From Siphlonurus alternatus (lineage: Eukaryota; Arthropoda; Insecta; Ephemeroptera; Siphlonuridae), in contig OX463788.1 of assembly GCA_949825025.1 (NCBI GenBank), positions 33,296,878-33,360,877 on the forward strand: a stretch of DNA of 64,000 bases, given 5' to 3'. This document shows positions 26,236 through 38,929 of the stretch, in pieces; the first letter of the stretch is position 1; each line of letters begins with the position of its first letter. The notes below the pieces were generated by a model. The model had not been told where the DNA came from, ran no database searches, and saw nothing but the letters and a program-made list of their open reading frames with translations. Made by a program: the position numbers and the translations under genes.

Positions 26236-27016
26236 CTTCGTGTCCTGAAACTTTCAAAACGAGGAACACATCACACACCAGTAGGGCATTACTGAAAGTC
26301 AACAAATCTTCAAATTACGACCACATATTATTTTATTGTCCATCAAGAGATCCGCATCAAACACCGGCATGTGAACGTGGTGTGTGTTATAATAATAACA
26401 ACAACAAATCTCCTGGTCTTTTTTTTTTTTTTTTAACAGAGGACTTTCTTATATACCACAAGCGCGCACAAGCTTCATACAATGTCTATATATTTTTGCA
26501 TTTTTCTCAACAATTTATCGTATAGCATTATATCATACAATCATAGCAACTTAGCAATTACTCGTGCGTGTCGTTTCCAAGAGTTACGGATCCATGTAAA
26601 AAAGGAGGAGAGGTAGCGTAAAGCGCAAGTCATCTCTCCCCCCCCCCTCCCCCGCCTCTTTTCCTTCCTCCACCCCAAGAGAGAAAAGTGTCCAAAGCAC
26701 ACCTCGCGACAGCATGTAAGTTATACCAACTTGTTATGTACTCTTTGTGACACAATTAATAAGGACATGATAACCTGAAATGTTTTTTGGAAACGCTGGA
26801 GAGAGTGCTTTTCTCACCTCCCTCAAAATTGTATATCTGCATCTCGTTGAGTTGCAGCTCAAACAAATCGTGTGTTCAAGTAGTTGCGAGGTGTACATAT
26901 AGAAAATATTACGACCTCCTACACTCCTGCTAGAGAGAAAAACGCACCTCGCTTCCAGTCCCCCCCCCCAAAAATTATTTCAGCATTTAATTTTAAATAA
27001 TATCTACATCCCTTAC

Positions 27017-27184
27017 CTCACCGTCCTTTGGTCGTGAGCCGCGTAAGCTGAGACGAGTTCTCCACTCACGACGTATCGGCACGTGCCGAGTATGTGGCGG
27101 GTTGTTTGGCTGCGGTGGCGACAGTGGAGACTGCGGTGAATGCGACTGCCTTTGCTGCTGTTGCTGTGACTCGTCCTCACTCAT
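27017..27184 (-). CDS. Ac78C: Adenylyl cyclase type 5/6-like, exon A (start codon exon)
   Basis: Proposed first coding exon, 168 nt and 56 codons. It opens with ATG at 27184-27182 and ends in GAG followed by GTAAGG, a strong donor, in phase 0. The peptide starts MSEDES, runs into a five-Gln stretch, then a Pro/Ser/Gln-rich segment, and ends in a basic Arg-rich part (around RREWRTRLSLRG). Long, poorly conserved cytoplasmic N-termini are normal in AC5/6 enzymes. The link to the cyclase rests on strand, phase compatibility with exon B and the absence of another gene; the sequence itself is not diagnostic. GC content rises sharply here against AT-rich flanks, as expected for an exon near a promoter. 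It could instead start an unrelated gene or be an alternative N-terminus. Confidence 0.55.
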
Positions 27185-27276
27185 TGTTGCTGCGCACGGC
27201 GCCTACAGTTCCCACTCTGCTCAAGTCTGGACCGTAGATCACAGGGGCGCATTTGAGTCTGTTGCTGCTGCTCCAT
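27181..27276 (-). promoter_or_regulatory. Candidate upstream ORF overlapping the exon A start codon
   Basis: A 31-codon frame starts with ATG at 27276-27274 (peptide begins MEQQQQTQMRP) and stops at a TGA that shares bases with the proposed exon A start (ATGA). If the transcript begins upstream of about 27280, this uORF would end exactly on the main AUG, an arrangement allowing termination-reinitiation. The frame is also open further upstream to an ATG at 27408. Both the uORF and the transcription start are inferred. Confidence 0.35.
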
Positions 27277-27724
27277 CGTCGGAGTCGCGTACGATTCTCG
27301 TGATCTCGTCAGCACGGAGCACCACTGCACAAACACGAAAGGCAAATGCCTCTTTAATAAACGTGTCATACTTGCAATATTTGCAACTAATCTCAACAGA
27401 CCATCCATTACTTAAATTTGTATTATTTCCTTTGTTTTTAATAAAAATATTCTTATATTATTTTACTGTATTTTTTTTATTTTTATTAACATTACATTGA
27501 ATTATTAATTACAATTTTGTATGTAAGCGGATATTTAAATGGAAAGAGAACTCTAATAATGTTCAAAGCTACTCAACTTTAAACAGTAAATGTATTATGA
27601 CACATTTCAAGTTAGTTTTGTAATAAATAAACAACTCAATTATAGTTAGACTGGTGTTTGGTCGTAGACTAATTTTATAAAGCTGTCTGTTTAGAAGCGT
27701 GAATCACACGTGTGAGTATTGCAG

Positions 27725-27860
27725 GTAAACCCTATATTACACGGTAAAATTTTGCTTACAATTACAAGAAAATTTCATTCCCATACAACGATACAAGCAA
27801 ATGGAGTTGAAGTTTTCTTGAAAGGAAAAAAATTGTATCGTGTTATACCGGCTTTATACT
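27725..27860. mobile_element. Small MITE with a nearby solo end
   Basis: Ends CCTATATTACACGGTAAAAT and AATTGTATCGTGTTATACCG are imperfect inverted repeats. A third copy of the end (TAAAGCCTAGATTACACGAT) stands alone at 27952-27979. Confidence 0.55.
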
Positions 27861-28869
27861 GAATAATGACAATAATAATTCAATTCCTTGATTACCAGGA
27901 GAAATGTTATCTATGACTATGTTTTTAACGTTATTTAAAGTTTAAAGCCTAGATTACACGATACAATTTTGCAAAATTCATTAATTGTATTAATTTTAAT
28001 TATTAAAAATTTGTATTTTGTAACACTGACTTAACATTTTTCAAATAGTTTGAAACATACGAATCTCACGCAATCAATAAACTTTCACTAAATTCTGCAC
28101 TAAAACAATAACAATATTGTCATTTCCCCCGTGCCTGATCATCTCGTCGTGAAGTTAGGCAACTTGCTCAGCGTCAACTAGCATTCAGCTTGAAAAAGAA
28201 ATCACCTTACACATACCGCCTACGTAATCCACTCAATAATCCAATCAGTTTGGATACTGGACCAGCTGCTTAACTAACCTCAATGCGAGATGTCCTAGCA
28301 AGGTGGTAAATTAACCTGCCAAATCCATTAGTGCTCTTTTAAAATTAAAAAAAAAAAAAACTGAAATGAACTCCAATTAATTAATATAATCAAATTTGAT
28401 TGGTCAAATTATCTTCTTTTAAGAATGGAAATTAAATTATAAAATTATGTATTATAATATTCATGTATACCTGCCATATTGAATGGCAAATTCAATAATG
28501 AATGAATGGCTGAATGCCATAAATTTTCACAGTTTTCTTACAACAAATATTTTTCGTTGATTGTCGACTGTATATTATACTGTAAATTCTAGTAAAGAAA
28601 TTGCATGAATATACACAATAATATGTTGTTGTTTTCATTTATATTATATATAGTTTTCGTTCACCACTTATTAAATCATAATGAAATTATTGATGCTTAT
28701 ATTATAATGTAACTTTATTGTTTTACATTTTGCACGTCTTTTTTTTTTTTTTGCTTCATTTTTAGGAGAATATTATAACCATGCAGTTTAAAAAAAATCT
28801 TTTGAATTATCAATTACATACATGAGACTGGATCATCTCATGACGTCAGATATGTTCTATTACTGCATG

Positions 28870-29110
28870 TAGTGATCTTTAGGTGGTGCTAGGCTGGTGC
28901 CGGGGCGGGAGTCGGTGGGTGCGGTGCTGTGAGTGCTGGTCTTCGCATTGGTATGGTGCGTGAGACACGAAACCGTAAAGCTCTGTAAGCAAGCACGTCA
29001 GATGCATGATCTCGTCAGGCCAGCCAGCGCCTGGTGCTCGCCTGCCTGCCATCGTGGTTGGCAGCATGGCAGGCAGCTGCAGTCCTGCCAAAACGTCATC
29101 GACCCCCTCT
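28870..29110. promoter_or_regulatory. GC-rich island, candidate promoter or noncoding exon
   Basis: A 240-bp island with a GC box (GGGGCGGG at about 28903-28910), 1.7 kb upstream of the proposed cyclase start exon. Open frames exist on both strands but neither resembles a known protein. It could be an upstream promoter or 5' UTR exon; nothing in the sequence decides. Confidence 0.3.
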
Positions 29111-29529
29111 GCTTGATGTACAGTGAATGGCAACAAGCGGAATGTTACAAATTTTCGAGAGGTTTAATTAACACGAGGTGCTTTACCATTAAACATTCCA
29201 CCCCTCCCCCAATACAACCGTAGAGATATAATAATTATGAAATCCAAATTGATCATGTTAATTTTTTAGAATAAAAAAAAGTTGGTGTACATTTCAAATA
29301 GTATATGTTATATTATAGTACACTATTTTATATTTATTATTTTATTATACACAGTATTACAAATATGCTAAATTTGTGTACTTTTTTTAGATAAAATAAG
29401 AGTTCATTGATTTTTTTTTATATGCGGTCCTTGTTTTATTGTAATGCGTCGTTTGAACCACTACACACCAAAAAATAAATAAGAAGCTCATAAACGAGAA
29501 TGAAAATGTGCGGATAAAAATTTATCATC

Positions 29530-29918
29530 ATTTTTTTTTTATTTATTTTTTTTTTCTGGGATACACCCTTAAGAGCTTACAGCTCGCGGCGAGGTAATGG
29601 GTAGGGATAAGGTAAGAAAAGGATGGTGGCCACGGCCTGTTACGCTGAGGTGAGACTGAGGGAACCGTGGAAAACCTCAATCAGGACAGATACCTCTGCT
29701 TTTTTTTTTTATCAATGGACCAAAGCGATGTCCAAAGCCTGGGGAACCACTTACAAGTGCATCACTGCACTGGGGGGAAAGCGAGACGAATTTGCCCCAG
29801 GGAGGGAGCAACGCAATATTTAATTGAAACGGTCACCTATATCTACGTACTAACCACACTCAACGTAGCTTGATTTCGATGATCTAACGAAAACCGGTCA
29901 ATGCATGCACTCAACCTC
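29530..29918 (-). mobile_element. 5S rRNA-derived SINE, subfamily 2, minus orientation, more degraded
   Basis: Same tail module (AAGAGCTTACAGCTCGCGGC at 29571-29590), body and 5S-like head as the 25324 copy. It has more substitutions and short deletions in the body and head (for example TCACCTATATCTACGTACTAACC). An AT-rich T-tail lies at 29530-29556. It is upstream of the proposed cyclase start exon. Confidence 0.82.
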
Positions 29919-30038
29919 TAACTCTATATAGTTGTCCCTATTTTAACCACCATGAAGACCTACTTAATCTTATTCTTAAATAATATATTAATAACTAAAA
30001 ATCGATACGAATATTTAAAAATGAATAAAATAAGTTAA

Positions 30039-30429
30039 GGTAGAGATAACGTCGAACAGCTGTTCGACGTAATCCCCTTTGATTAACATGTAAACCTTAG
30101 CAAATTGACAAAAATTCTGAAATTTTTTTGAGAGGCAGATATTAGTGCCTATAAAGCAATAGAAAAAGTTTCAAAAACATTTAACGAGCTGATTTTTTTT
30201 AAATTAATTTTTTAGTTTGGCTCTCCATGGGAAAGCCCTATGCTGAAAATTAAAAAAATTAATTAAAAAAAAAAATCAGCTCGTTAAATTGTTTTGAAAT
30301 TTTTTCTATGGCTTTTAGGCACTAATATCTGCCTCTCAAAAAAAAATTCAGAATTTTTGTCAATTTGCTAAAGTTTACATGTTAATCAAAGGGGATTACG
30401 TCGAACAGCTGTTCGGCGTTATCTCTACC
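30039..30429. mobile_element. Foldback element flanked by TTAA
   Basis: Arms of about 170 bp flank a loop with CTCCATGGGAAAGCCC. TTAA lies directly outside each end (30035-30038, 30430-30433), as with piggyBac-type target sites. Each arm carries a nested palindrome, GTCGAACAGCTGTTCGAC on the left and a one-base variant on the right. Confidence 0.8.
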
Positions 30430-31429
30430 TTAATGTAGTGTTATTATAGTTTTTTCTTATAATTATCATAGTATTTAGTATAAAATATTGCATTTTTTTT
30501 TTACACATACATGATAAGCTTATTACATCGACATCATAATATTTTTATAAATAAGTTATAATACAAGATATACTGTACCATGTTTGATATGCTAAGTAGC
30601 TTCCAACATCTAAAGCTTAAATTTAAAGTTAAATCATGTATAATGAATTATTGCCTAATAAAAGAAATTAACTGTAATTTTTAAACATAATGTGTTGTTT
30701 TCATTGGCTTAAAATGTTATATCTTGTATCATATACCTTCAAACTCTTCATCTAATGCAAAAAGAAGAGGGGAAATTAAAAAAAAACAAAAAAAAACATT
30801 TAATTGTATTTTATTATGTGTAATGTGTAGTGGGTGTATGGCAAGGCAATTTAGATAATTAAAATAGCATGTTTATTCTTTCTAAAACTGTTCACCCACG
30901 CTCAACATCTTCAAGCTGAAAATATCAACGTGATGGTACATCAAAGAATCCAACAAAATTATACAATAAATTACATGACTTCCATTAGATGATAGTTAAC
31001 GAAAATGCTGCATATCAGCAAGAAAATTTTAAATAAAATATAATATATTAGTTTTGTAACTTGCCAAGTGTAATGGTAAATATAACTTTTGTTATCAAGG
31101 GTTATATCATATAGTTCAGATTTATCAAAAGGTTTAAAAGCTTTAAAAGACACGAAAAATTGTGTGATGCTGAACATCAAAATCTCCTTGATGCTGAAAC
31201 CAAAATATATATATAAAAAAAAAAAAATACAAAAATTAAGGTATCAAAAAATTTGAAAAAAAAAATATATATATAAAATAGTATTCAAAAATTGGACTCA
31301 CAAATTTTGCAATAATTTCTTTCACCATTATTGTAATTATGCAATTTAATGTAACAAAAAATGTACACCCTTTTTTGGTTTTAAAGCTGAAGGTATCATT
31401 TAATTGATAAGGCTGGCATTGCAATTTTT

Positions 31430-31620
31430 ATACGAAGCGCCATATTGGTCGGTATCAGCTCTTTCATTAATACGTGCATTCATAGTTATATTGCTCGAGA
31501 GCAGCTCGGTACCGGTACTGCATACGAGCTCCCAGCTGCAAAGTCGCACATCGCGGTCAGTGTTAGCACGTTCTCCTCGCGCCCGCCCGCTAATAACTTT
31601 TGTAAGCGGTTTCTTGCAAA
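31430..31620. other. GC-richer stretch of unknown nature
   Basis: Contains GGTACCGGTACT, also present at about 18128-18139, and CTCCTCGCGCCCGCCCGC. Two overlapping plus-strand open frames have no recognisable similarity. Could be a noncoding exon, promoter or repeat. Confidence 0.25.
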
Positions 31621-31974
31621 CAGATCCACAGTATAACCTCGGACAGATAATTTAGGCTTTCTTCTCTGGAGTCAATTTACGTTCCTTGTCATGGAGTTTG
31701 TATTGTCTCAATTACCCGTACATTTAATGTGGTTTTCACCATATTTGTAATATAGTGATTAATAATATTATATATAATTATGTTCAGTCCTCATTGGTAG
31801 ATGGTTTGTAACTAAACCCCCCATTGGAGTCATTGGTGGAACATGAACCGAAGTACATTCATAACGAAAACCTCAATGAATGCAGCGGAGGACCCTCTGT
31901 AGGTATTAGTTGTATTGATAATATTTTAAACTATTACGATGATTGATCTCAGTTACATCCAGAGTCATGAGTAA

Positions 31975-32391
31975 AAGGCGGATTTAGATGGCGGCAATGG
32001 CGATGCGACTAGACGTGATTTTGTCACACAAGCTGTGAAATCCTATGCGGCGAGCGAATTCGCCAGGTTGCGGCAGCGAAATCGCGTTAATTGTGATGCT
32101 CTTTTTTTAATCACCAAATATGGCTGCCAATGGATGTCACAGCAAGTGCGCATTATTCGCGTCGCGTCGCAGGCTGGAAATCGTCATGTGAATCCGCCTT
32201 AACGCACAGGATTTCGCATGCTTGTGTGACAAAATCGCGTCGCATCGACGTTGTCGCCATCTGAATCCGCCTTTAATTACGATGCTCTTTTTCTTTTAAT
32301 CGCCAAATATGGCTGCCAATGGATATTATAGCAAGTGCGCTGTATTCACGTCGCGTCGCAGGCTGGAAATCGCTCATGAAAATCCACCTTA
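31975..32391. mobile_element. Composite inverted and direct repeat element, AAGGCGGATT ends
   Basis: An inverted pair (about 31975-32055 and 32198-32275) shares GTGTGACAAAATCGCGTC-type sequence. A direct pair (about 32090-32202 and 32275-32391) shares AAATATGGCTGCCAATGGAT and GTCGCGTCGCAGGCTGGAAA. Repeated AAGGCGGATT/AATCCGCCTT motifs mark the boundaries, suggesting nested or rearranged copies of one MITE. Confidence 0.7.
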
Positions 32392-32446
32392 TTAAAAGAT
32401 ATTAAAAATAATAAGTTGCTTAAATCTAAACTAAAAAGTATGCTAA

Positions 32447-32774
32447 TGGACAACATACATGAAAAAAATTTATTGCAGAAATGAATAGAGGGCACCAAAT
32501 TATGCTACTATGAATTTTTTCAGATTTTTTTGAGACCCGGAACTATTTTTAAATAATTATTGAAAGTCCTGTGATTTTAGTTGGCACCTCTGAATTCTTA
32601 ATAAAAAGGATAGAGACTGGACGCCTATTGACGCCTCCAGGGGGCGTGGCCGCACTTTCAATAATTATTTAAAAATAGTTCTGGGTTTCAAAAAAATCTG
32701 AAAAAATTCAGAGTAGCATAATTTGTTACCCTCTATTCATTTCTGCAATAAAAAATTTTCATGTATGTTGTCCA
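32447..32774. mobile_element. Foldback element family 5, copy 1
   Basis: Arms share TTATTGCAGAAATGAATAGA, then CTGAATTTTTTCAGATTTTTT-type sequence and AACTATTTTTAAATAATTAT. The outer end is TGGACAACATACATG and the GC-rich centre is GCCTCCAGGGGGCGTGGCC. Confidence 0.87.
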
Positions 32775-33039
32775 TTGCAAAGGAGTTCTATTCAGTTAAA
32801 CAGTTTGAAAGCCATAACAATTTTAAGTCTGAAAAAGTATTGTCTGAATAAGTATTATTGTTATTGTGTAATTTTGAGTCTTAAGGATTTTTGGTTTCAT
32901 GATATTTTTTTTATTTTCTTATTTATTATTGAAGTTTTGATTTGTGTGTGTTCTTGACGTAAACAAAATTTATGCTTAATGCAACCAACAAAAGTTCAAA
33001 ATAAAATAAAATAAAAATAATCTATGCAGCTTGCTCTCT

Positions 33040-33340
33040 TTCCTAACTGTCCCTTAGATACCATCTACTTGTGATGTGCATACCAGAAAAATTGCCTGCC
33101 TTTTTACTCGCTACCCTCATGACACAGTCGGTGCCGTTTGACCTGATCTGACGTACGTACGTATCATGGCGTGGCGCGTGGCACAGCTTCAATGTGTGTC
33201 ACAAGCCAGGCGCCTAACGCCCCAACACAGCTCCGACAGAGTACCAGCATGGAGTATAGTGCACGGGGCGATCAGCATTGCAAAGCGCTTTGTCACTGTC
33301 AAAGCTGCCGCCTACACCACCGTGTATTAGCTATATACTC
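33040..33340. other. GC-richer stretch of unknown nature
   Basis: About 300 bp of balanced composition, with an 81-codon plus-strand open frame (33171-33416) rich in Cys, Gln and Ser that I do not recognise. No clear splice sites or repeat ends. Confidence 0.25.
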
Positions 33341-34610
33341 TAGCAGGTGGTATGTTGCTTACACAAGTCAAGCCTATATGCAATGCTTGTCTTTTAATTT
33401 TTATAAATTAAGTTAGGATAGGTCTAAACGCATTGGGATATATACATTATATTATTTTATAATAATAAAATGTATATTTTAAATAAAGCCTATAAGTTGT
33501 TAACGTATCTCATTAATAATATAAACATCATTCATGTAACTGAATTAATTAACTAACTAAATTAAATACATGTATGTACTGCAGTGCATATACAACTGTT
33601 TTCCTATAATCTCCATAAAAATGTACCCTATGTTATTTTGATTAAGTTATGATTCTCTGAACAGTCTTTTAAGAAACGTAAATTTCTTGAATTATATTAA
33701 CGACAAAAGAAACAGTATTTGTTTGAGTACTTGCTTGCCAATAATTAAGAAGCCAAACTTCTACTTCTATATATAATATTTAAGATGTGATTCTGCCATT
33801 CTAATTTAGAATGTATTTTTGTTAAGTTTTTCACAGCAAAAATAAGCAAACGTATATAATGGTTTAAAAGAAGAAATTATTTATAAAAACTTATGTAAAT
33901 GGTGGTTCGTCACAAAAGACTAGCTCATTTTATCACAAGACGACTCTTTTCAGTATGAAAGTTGGTTATTTGGGATTTTCAGATGATTGTCTTATCAAAT
34001 TATTTTTGTGAAATTAGTTAGTCGTTATTGAACGACCTTAGTCGTTTTTGATCCATTGGAACACCATCGATTGATGTTTTTTTTTTTTAACAAAATGCCT
34101 TTCATGCATATTATATAATATAAATTCAAAAGAGACGCAGGGTAATAGGATATTTTAGTACAACTATAGGATAATAGTTATAATAGTTATACAAATAGTT
34201 ATAAATTACATATATTATACATAAAAAATATATATGGGGGTATCGCGTATGCAGAGGCACTTTTTAGACTAAATCTATACTTTGATGTATACTGAAATGA
34301 AAACATGTATAAAATAACAGTATAAAGTTGGGAACGACTCAGTCATTATCAGCGTCGTTTACAAAGTGCACTTGCCTCAAGAGTCAAGACAAATTAAGCT
34401 CCATTAACATATTTTCGTTGCAGTCAGTATATCAGTATTCATTAGACTTATACTATCGAATGAAAAAAGGGAATTAATCAAATACTATAAGCGTACAAAA
34501 TATTAACAATGTCAAAATCATTACTGACACTTTTTTTTATTATTTATTTATTTATAAAATTGAAGACATTTTTGTTTTGTTTTTTTGCATTTGTTTCAAC
34601 TTTAGATATG

Positions 34611-34684
34611 TACCCATTACCCCGCCGCGAGCTGTTATGCTCTTAGGGGTGTACCTTGTAAAAAAAAAAAAAAAAGAAAAAAAA
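34611..34684 (+). mobile_element. 5S SINE subfamily 2, 3' tail fragment
   Basis: Only the terminal module is present (CCCATTACCCCGCCGCGAGC, then TCTTAGGGGTGTACC and a poly-A), matching the ends of the 3555 and 25324 copies. It is a severely 5'-truncated insertion. Confidence 0.8.
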
Positions 34685-34999
34685 TCCACAATGCAAAAAT
34701 TACATTTCACACTTTATTCTCCTCCGGATATTTCATTTTAGATTTTATTATACATACTATGCATATTTCAAAGAGCACTTTAGTACAACGTAATGATCAG
34801 AGTGTGCTATAAATCTATATCCTGGCTGCAATTAAGTACTGTCCCAGCTGTAAAGTAATTTGCGCTGACCATTAACCTATATTCAACGTTTGCAGTTATT
34901 TTTTTTTAACGAAGCTAACAGATTAACACTTGTAAAATTATAAGTGAAAAATTATGTTATATATTTTCATGAAAAAACGAAAACAGAGTATGTTTTATT

Positions 35000-37900
35000 G
35001 ATTTTGTTTCCGATTTACTTAATTGTATAGATCTAGATAATATTTTAAATGTTATAACTCTTATTACGTATTGCTCTTATTGAAGACTTAAGAAACATTA
35101 CAGCTTAAAGTGAAGTGCTGCGATTGAGTTTTAATATCAGAATTTAATCAAAGCTTGGATCCTTTCACTCACCATAATGTAGTTAGTTAACAAGGGTTGC
35201 CTTCATAACTCCAGCCTACCCACTTGTTTGCGGATATTTTACATGGCAGCTGCTTGCAAGCTGTAGGAGTTTATAGAACTCTTCTTTTGATGCAGCAAAT
35301 ACCCAAAGTTTTCCCTTTATAATCAACCAGAAAATCTCTTTGATGTTAAAGTAGAATAAAAACAAAATATATTTCAAACACAGAAAACATGACACATTGT
35401 GTTTTCTTTAAAATTACGGTTGTATCTGCCAAGGAAAGTTTTAAATTCCTAATTAATTAGCTAACTCATTATTTCATATAAATAATTGAGTTATAAGTTG
35501 TAAAGGAAACTCTCCCAACGCAGTTCTATCATCTTTCCAGATCAAAAATTCAACAATACCTAAAATTTTCAAAATTAAATTACTAGGCATTTGGATTACA
35601 GATTATTTTGAATGGAGCATGCATATGTAAGAAATTGCTAAATTGATCAATTCTGTGTTTATAAGGCAATGAGAATTAAGGGCATAGAACTGGTTTTGTG
35701 GAATAGTGTATCAAATCTGTTTTAACGTATGGTGGGTGCACCCGTTCATAACTTTACAAAATAAATTGAACAGAATTTAGAAATCTCTTGGTCATGTTCA
35801 GCGGCCAGATACACTTATAATAATTATTCTGTTTTGTTTTTTTATAAAATTGAGTTTAAATGTTTCAAAAGTACCTGATTGATGTGTTGTGGGGGAGAAT
35901 AAATTGTTCATTAAATATCACATTCGTGGTAGATAAAAAAACACATTTAATGATTTAGTGTACACTATATATAAGCCTAACAGTGTTGCAAACGAAGAAA
36001 CTCTTCCTCATACTTGAGCTGCTAAGATGCATATTTAATTCAATGCCTCTCCTGAATGTATTGTAATTAAAATTATTGACATTTTATGTTACATTTATAT
36101 TATTTCAGGGCAGATTATGTTTCTGCATTTATTTATTTTTTTATATTACTATGCATCATATGTTACTTATTTACGTTTCTTTACGTTTCTTGTTTTAGCA
36201 GGTGAATATAGACACTGTATAGTGATTAGGTTGTTTTTGCAGCCACTTCTGTTAATTTACCCCATAGTCTCCCTGCCCGCTCTCATGTTTCTGTTTCTAC
36301 TACTTTGTATTTTCAGGCTGCATATTATGAAATATTTAATACATTGAAAATGAAATTCATAAATATTTTGTTTTTAAATTAAGCTTTTAACATAATATTT
36401 AAGCTTTATCTTAACGTTATCACTGCTTTGTATGCATATATACATTATATACTTTTGTGGAACACACAATACGGGTCTTTCACCATACGTCACAAAGCAA
36501 TATGACGTCACGATTGTATAGGCAAATCATTGTCAGCGACATAGCAGATACGTGTTAAAGTTGGTCTAGAAATTAATTTCTCCTGACTATTCGCATAGTT
36601 TTTCGTATAATTTTCTTTCATAAATGCCATAAATGGTGACAAAAAGAACCAGTATTAGTGAAAAAAAATACTTGGCGACCGAAAACATTATTAGAAAAGA
36701 GATATTGTGAGTTGTATTAACACGCACAGCATAAGATTTTAGGGTTTTCTGCCTACATCCCGAAGATCTTTGGGCGGCTTAGGGCGTCTCCGTCAGTCTC
36801 CGAGCTACCCAAAATGTAAACATGAAATTCTTCTATAATCAATAATAATTATAATAATATGTTATATTTTTTCATAATAAAATGCTCTAAATTTTACAAC
36901 TACAGAACTAAATTCTATAGTTGTTCTCTTACTTTGCAGTACTTCACGGTTCTCAAGTTTGATAAATTTCAATTATAAATATGAAATACTTCACCTTTAA
37001 TTGTTTAGAGAAAAATGCTAACGTAAGAAACATTATGTAAATCGAAACTTTCGGCAGTGTAGAGAAGATTGAACTGAAAACAAAAATATTTTTGTCTTTC
37101 CAAGAAACATTTTCTAAATTTTTAAACATTTTTAACATTTTTTTTTATTATTATTGATAATTTTTATTATTATTATTATTTTATTATTCATGATTTCGAT
37201 TGATAAATAAGCACGCACCAGCACATCAAATAATAATTTATTTTCCATTTCCATTATAAAAAAATGTTATTATTAAAATTATTATGGTATATATATTAAT
37301 ACAATTAAATTATTTCAATGGAAATTAAAATGCCAATATACGAAATATACTTCAATATACTATACGCAACAAACATCTCTATGGAAAAAGGTAATCTCAT
37401 CATGAATTTTATCCACATTTGCTCCGAATAAAATAAAAATAGTTACCTTCATTAACTGCATGGCATAATTAAAAAGTTTTCAATGTCATGATTGTTGAGT
37501 TCAGTTACTCTGTATAAACTTTATTTAAGAAGTTTCATTGTTAAAACTAAAAAAAAAAAAAAAATGACACGAGGTCGAGGGTCGGCCGGATGGATGGTCA
37601 CTGGGGAGGGCTCGTATGTTTACTTACAGCCTTCAGTTTGCTGCTCGCCTGCTGACGTGCTACTGTGTTTCTCTGCGACTTAATCTCAACGACTCCATCA
37701 AACCTTTTGACTATATGCTCATCAGACTACAGTATTTTGCTCCACTACTATTCACCAACGCGCTGACTATAAGAGTCACTGCTGTTTGCTTAGCGTATAC
37801 GCTGGAGCTTTTGCCGTTTCCATCACCGATGTTAATAGCACCTTTATGTATTATATGCTAACCTATGGTTTGAAGAATTCCTCGAGGTAGTATTTTAAAT

Positions 37901-38890
37901 TATTTTACAAAGTGTTGCTATGAAAATTCTCCCAAACGTGTTCACCCTTTCTTTGGACGTTGCTGAATGAGTCAAAGCTTTGCTGCTGTTGGTGTTTCGA
38001 CTGGAGTAAAAAAAGAAAATTATTTATTCTTCTTGCTTTTCTCTCACCTGTCTCGTTCATCCAAATGTTTACATATATAAAAAAAAAAAAAACTTTGGTT
38101 GCTTTAAAAGATTGGCTTTAAAAAAACACTTCCTTTTTGATAATTAGGAAAAAATTGTTCATTGTTTTAATTGTTTTAAAGCAATTAATGTAACAAATAT
38201 ATAAATTATTTTTTTGAAAATATTGAAAAAATCTGTTTTTAAAAATTGCTGTTATTTAAAAAGAAAGCTCAGACGTGTTGTTCACTATTTTTGACAAAAG
38301 AATTGAATGTTTATATAGTGTAAAGTAAATAATCTACACTGACGTCAGTCAAACCGAAAACTTCATGATGAAACAGCCAGCCCATTATGAGAGCAGGGTG
38401 TTTTCAATTAAAATCGGGATTGTGAAGTGGATAAAAGATACAAAAAATACATATTATATATATTATAATTATAATATATATATTATTATATATATGCCAA
38501 GTTTTGTGAGCAATTCATTCAGGGCTATTATACGCTCTTTATTGTTTGTATATCGAACTAAATTTACTGCCTGATGCTGTTGTGGAACTTCCAGTGACCT
38601 CCACTTCTTTTCTTATAAATTTTTAAGCAACCTTCAGGTTGAATGCATTACAAATATATGTATGATTTTCTCAAGTTGAATAAAATCAATACTTATACTG
38701 TATATTGCAAGAGAAAGTTAGGAAAAATTAAATTTATATAATTATGATCGTGTATAATATATACAATTTTGATTTTCGAGTTCGAAGACAGTCGAAGTAA
38801 TCTATAGCAGGATTCGCGTTAACGCAGCGGTCATTTCCATGCAAGGACGATCAGTATATATAAAATCCTTGATGACCAGCTAGTCCTGAT

Positions 38891-38929
<39 letters not shown>

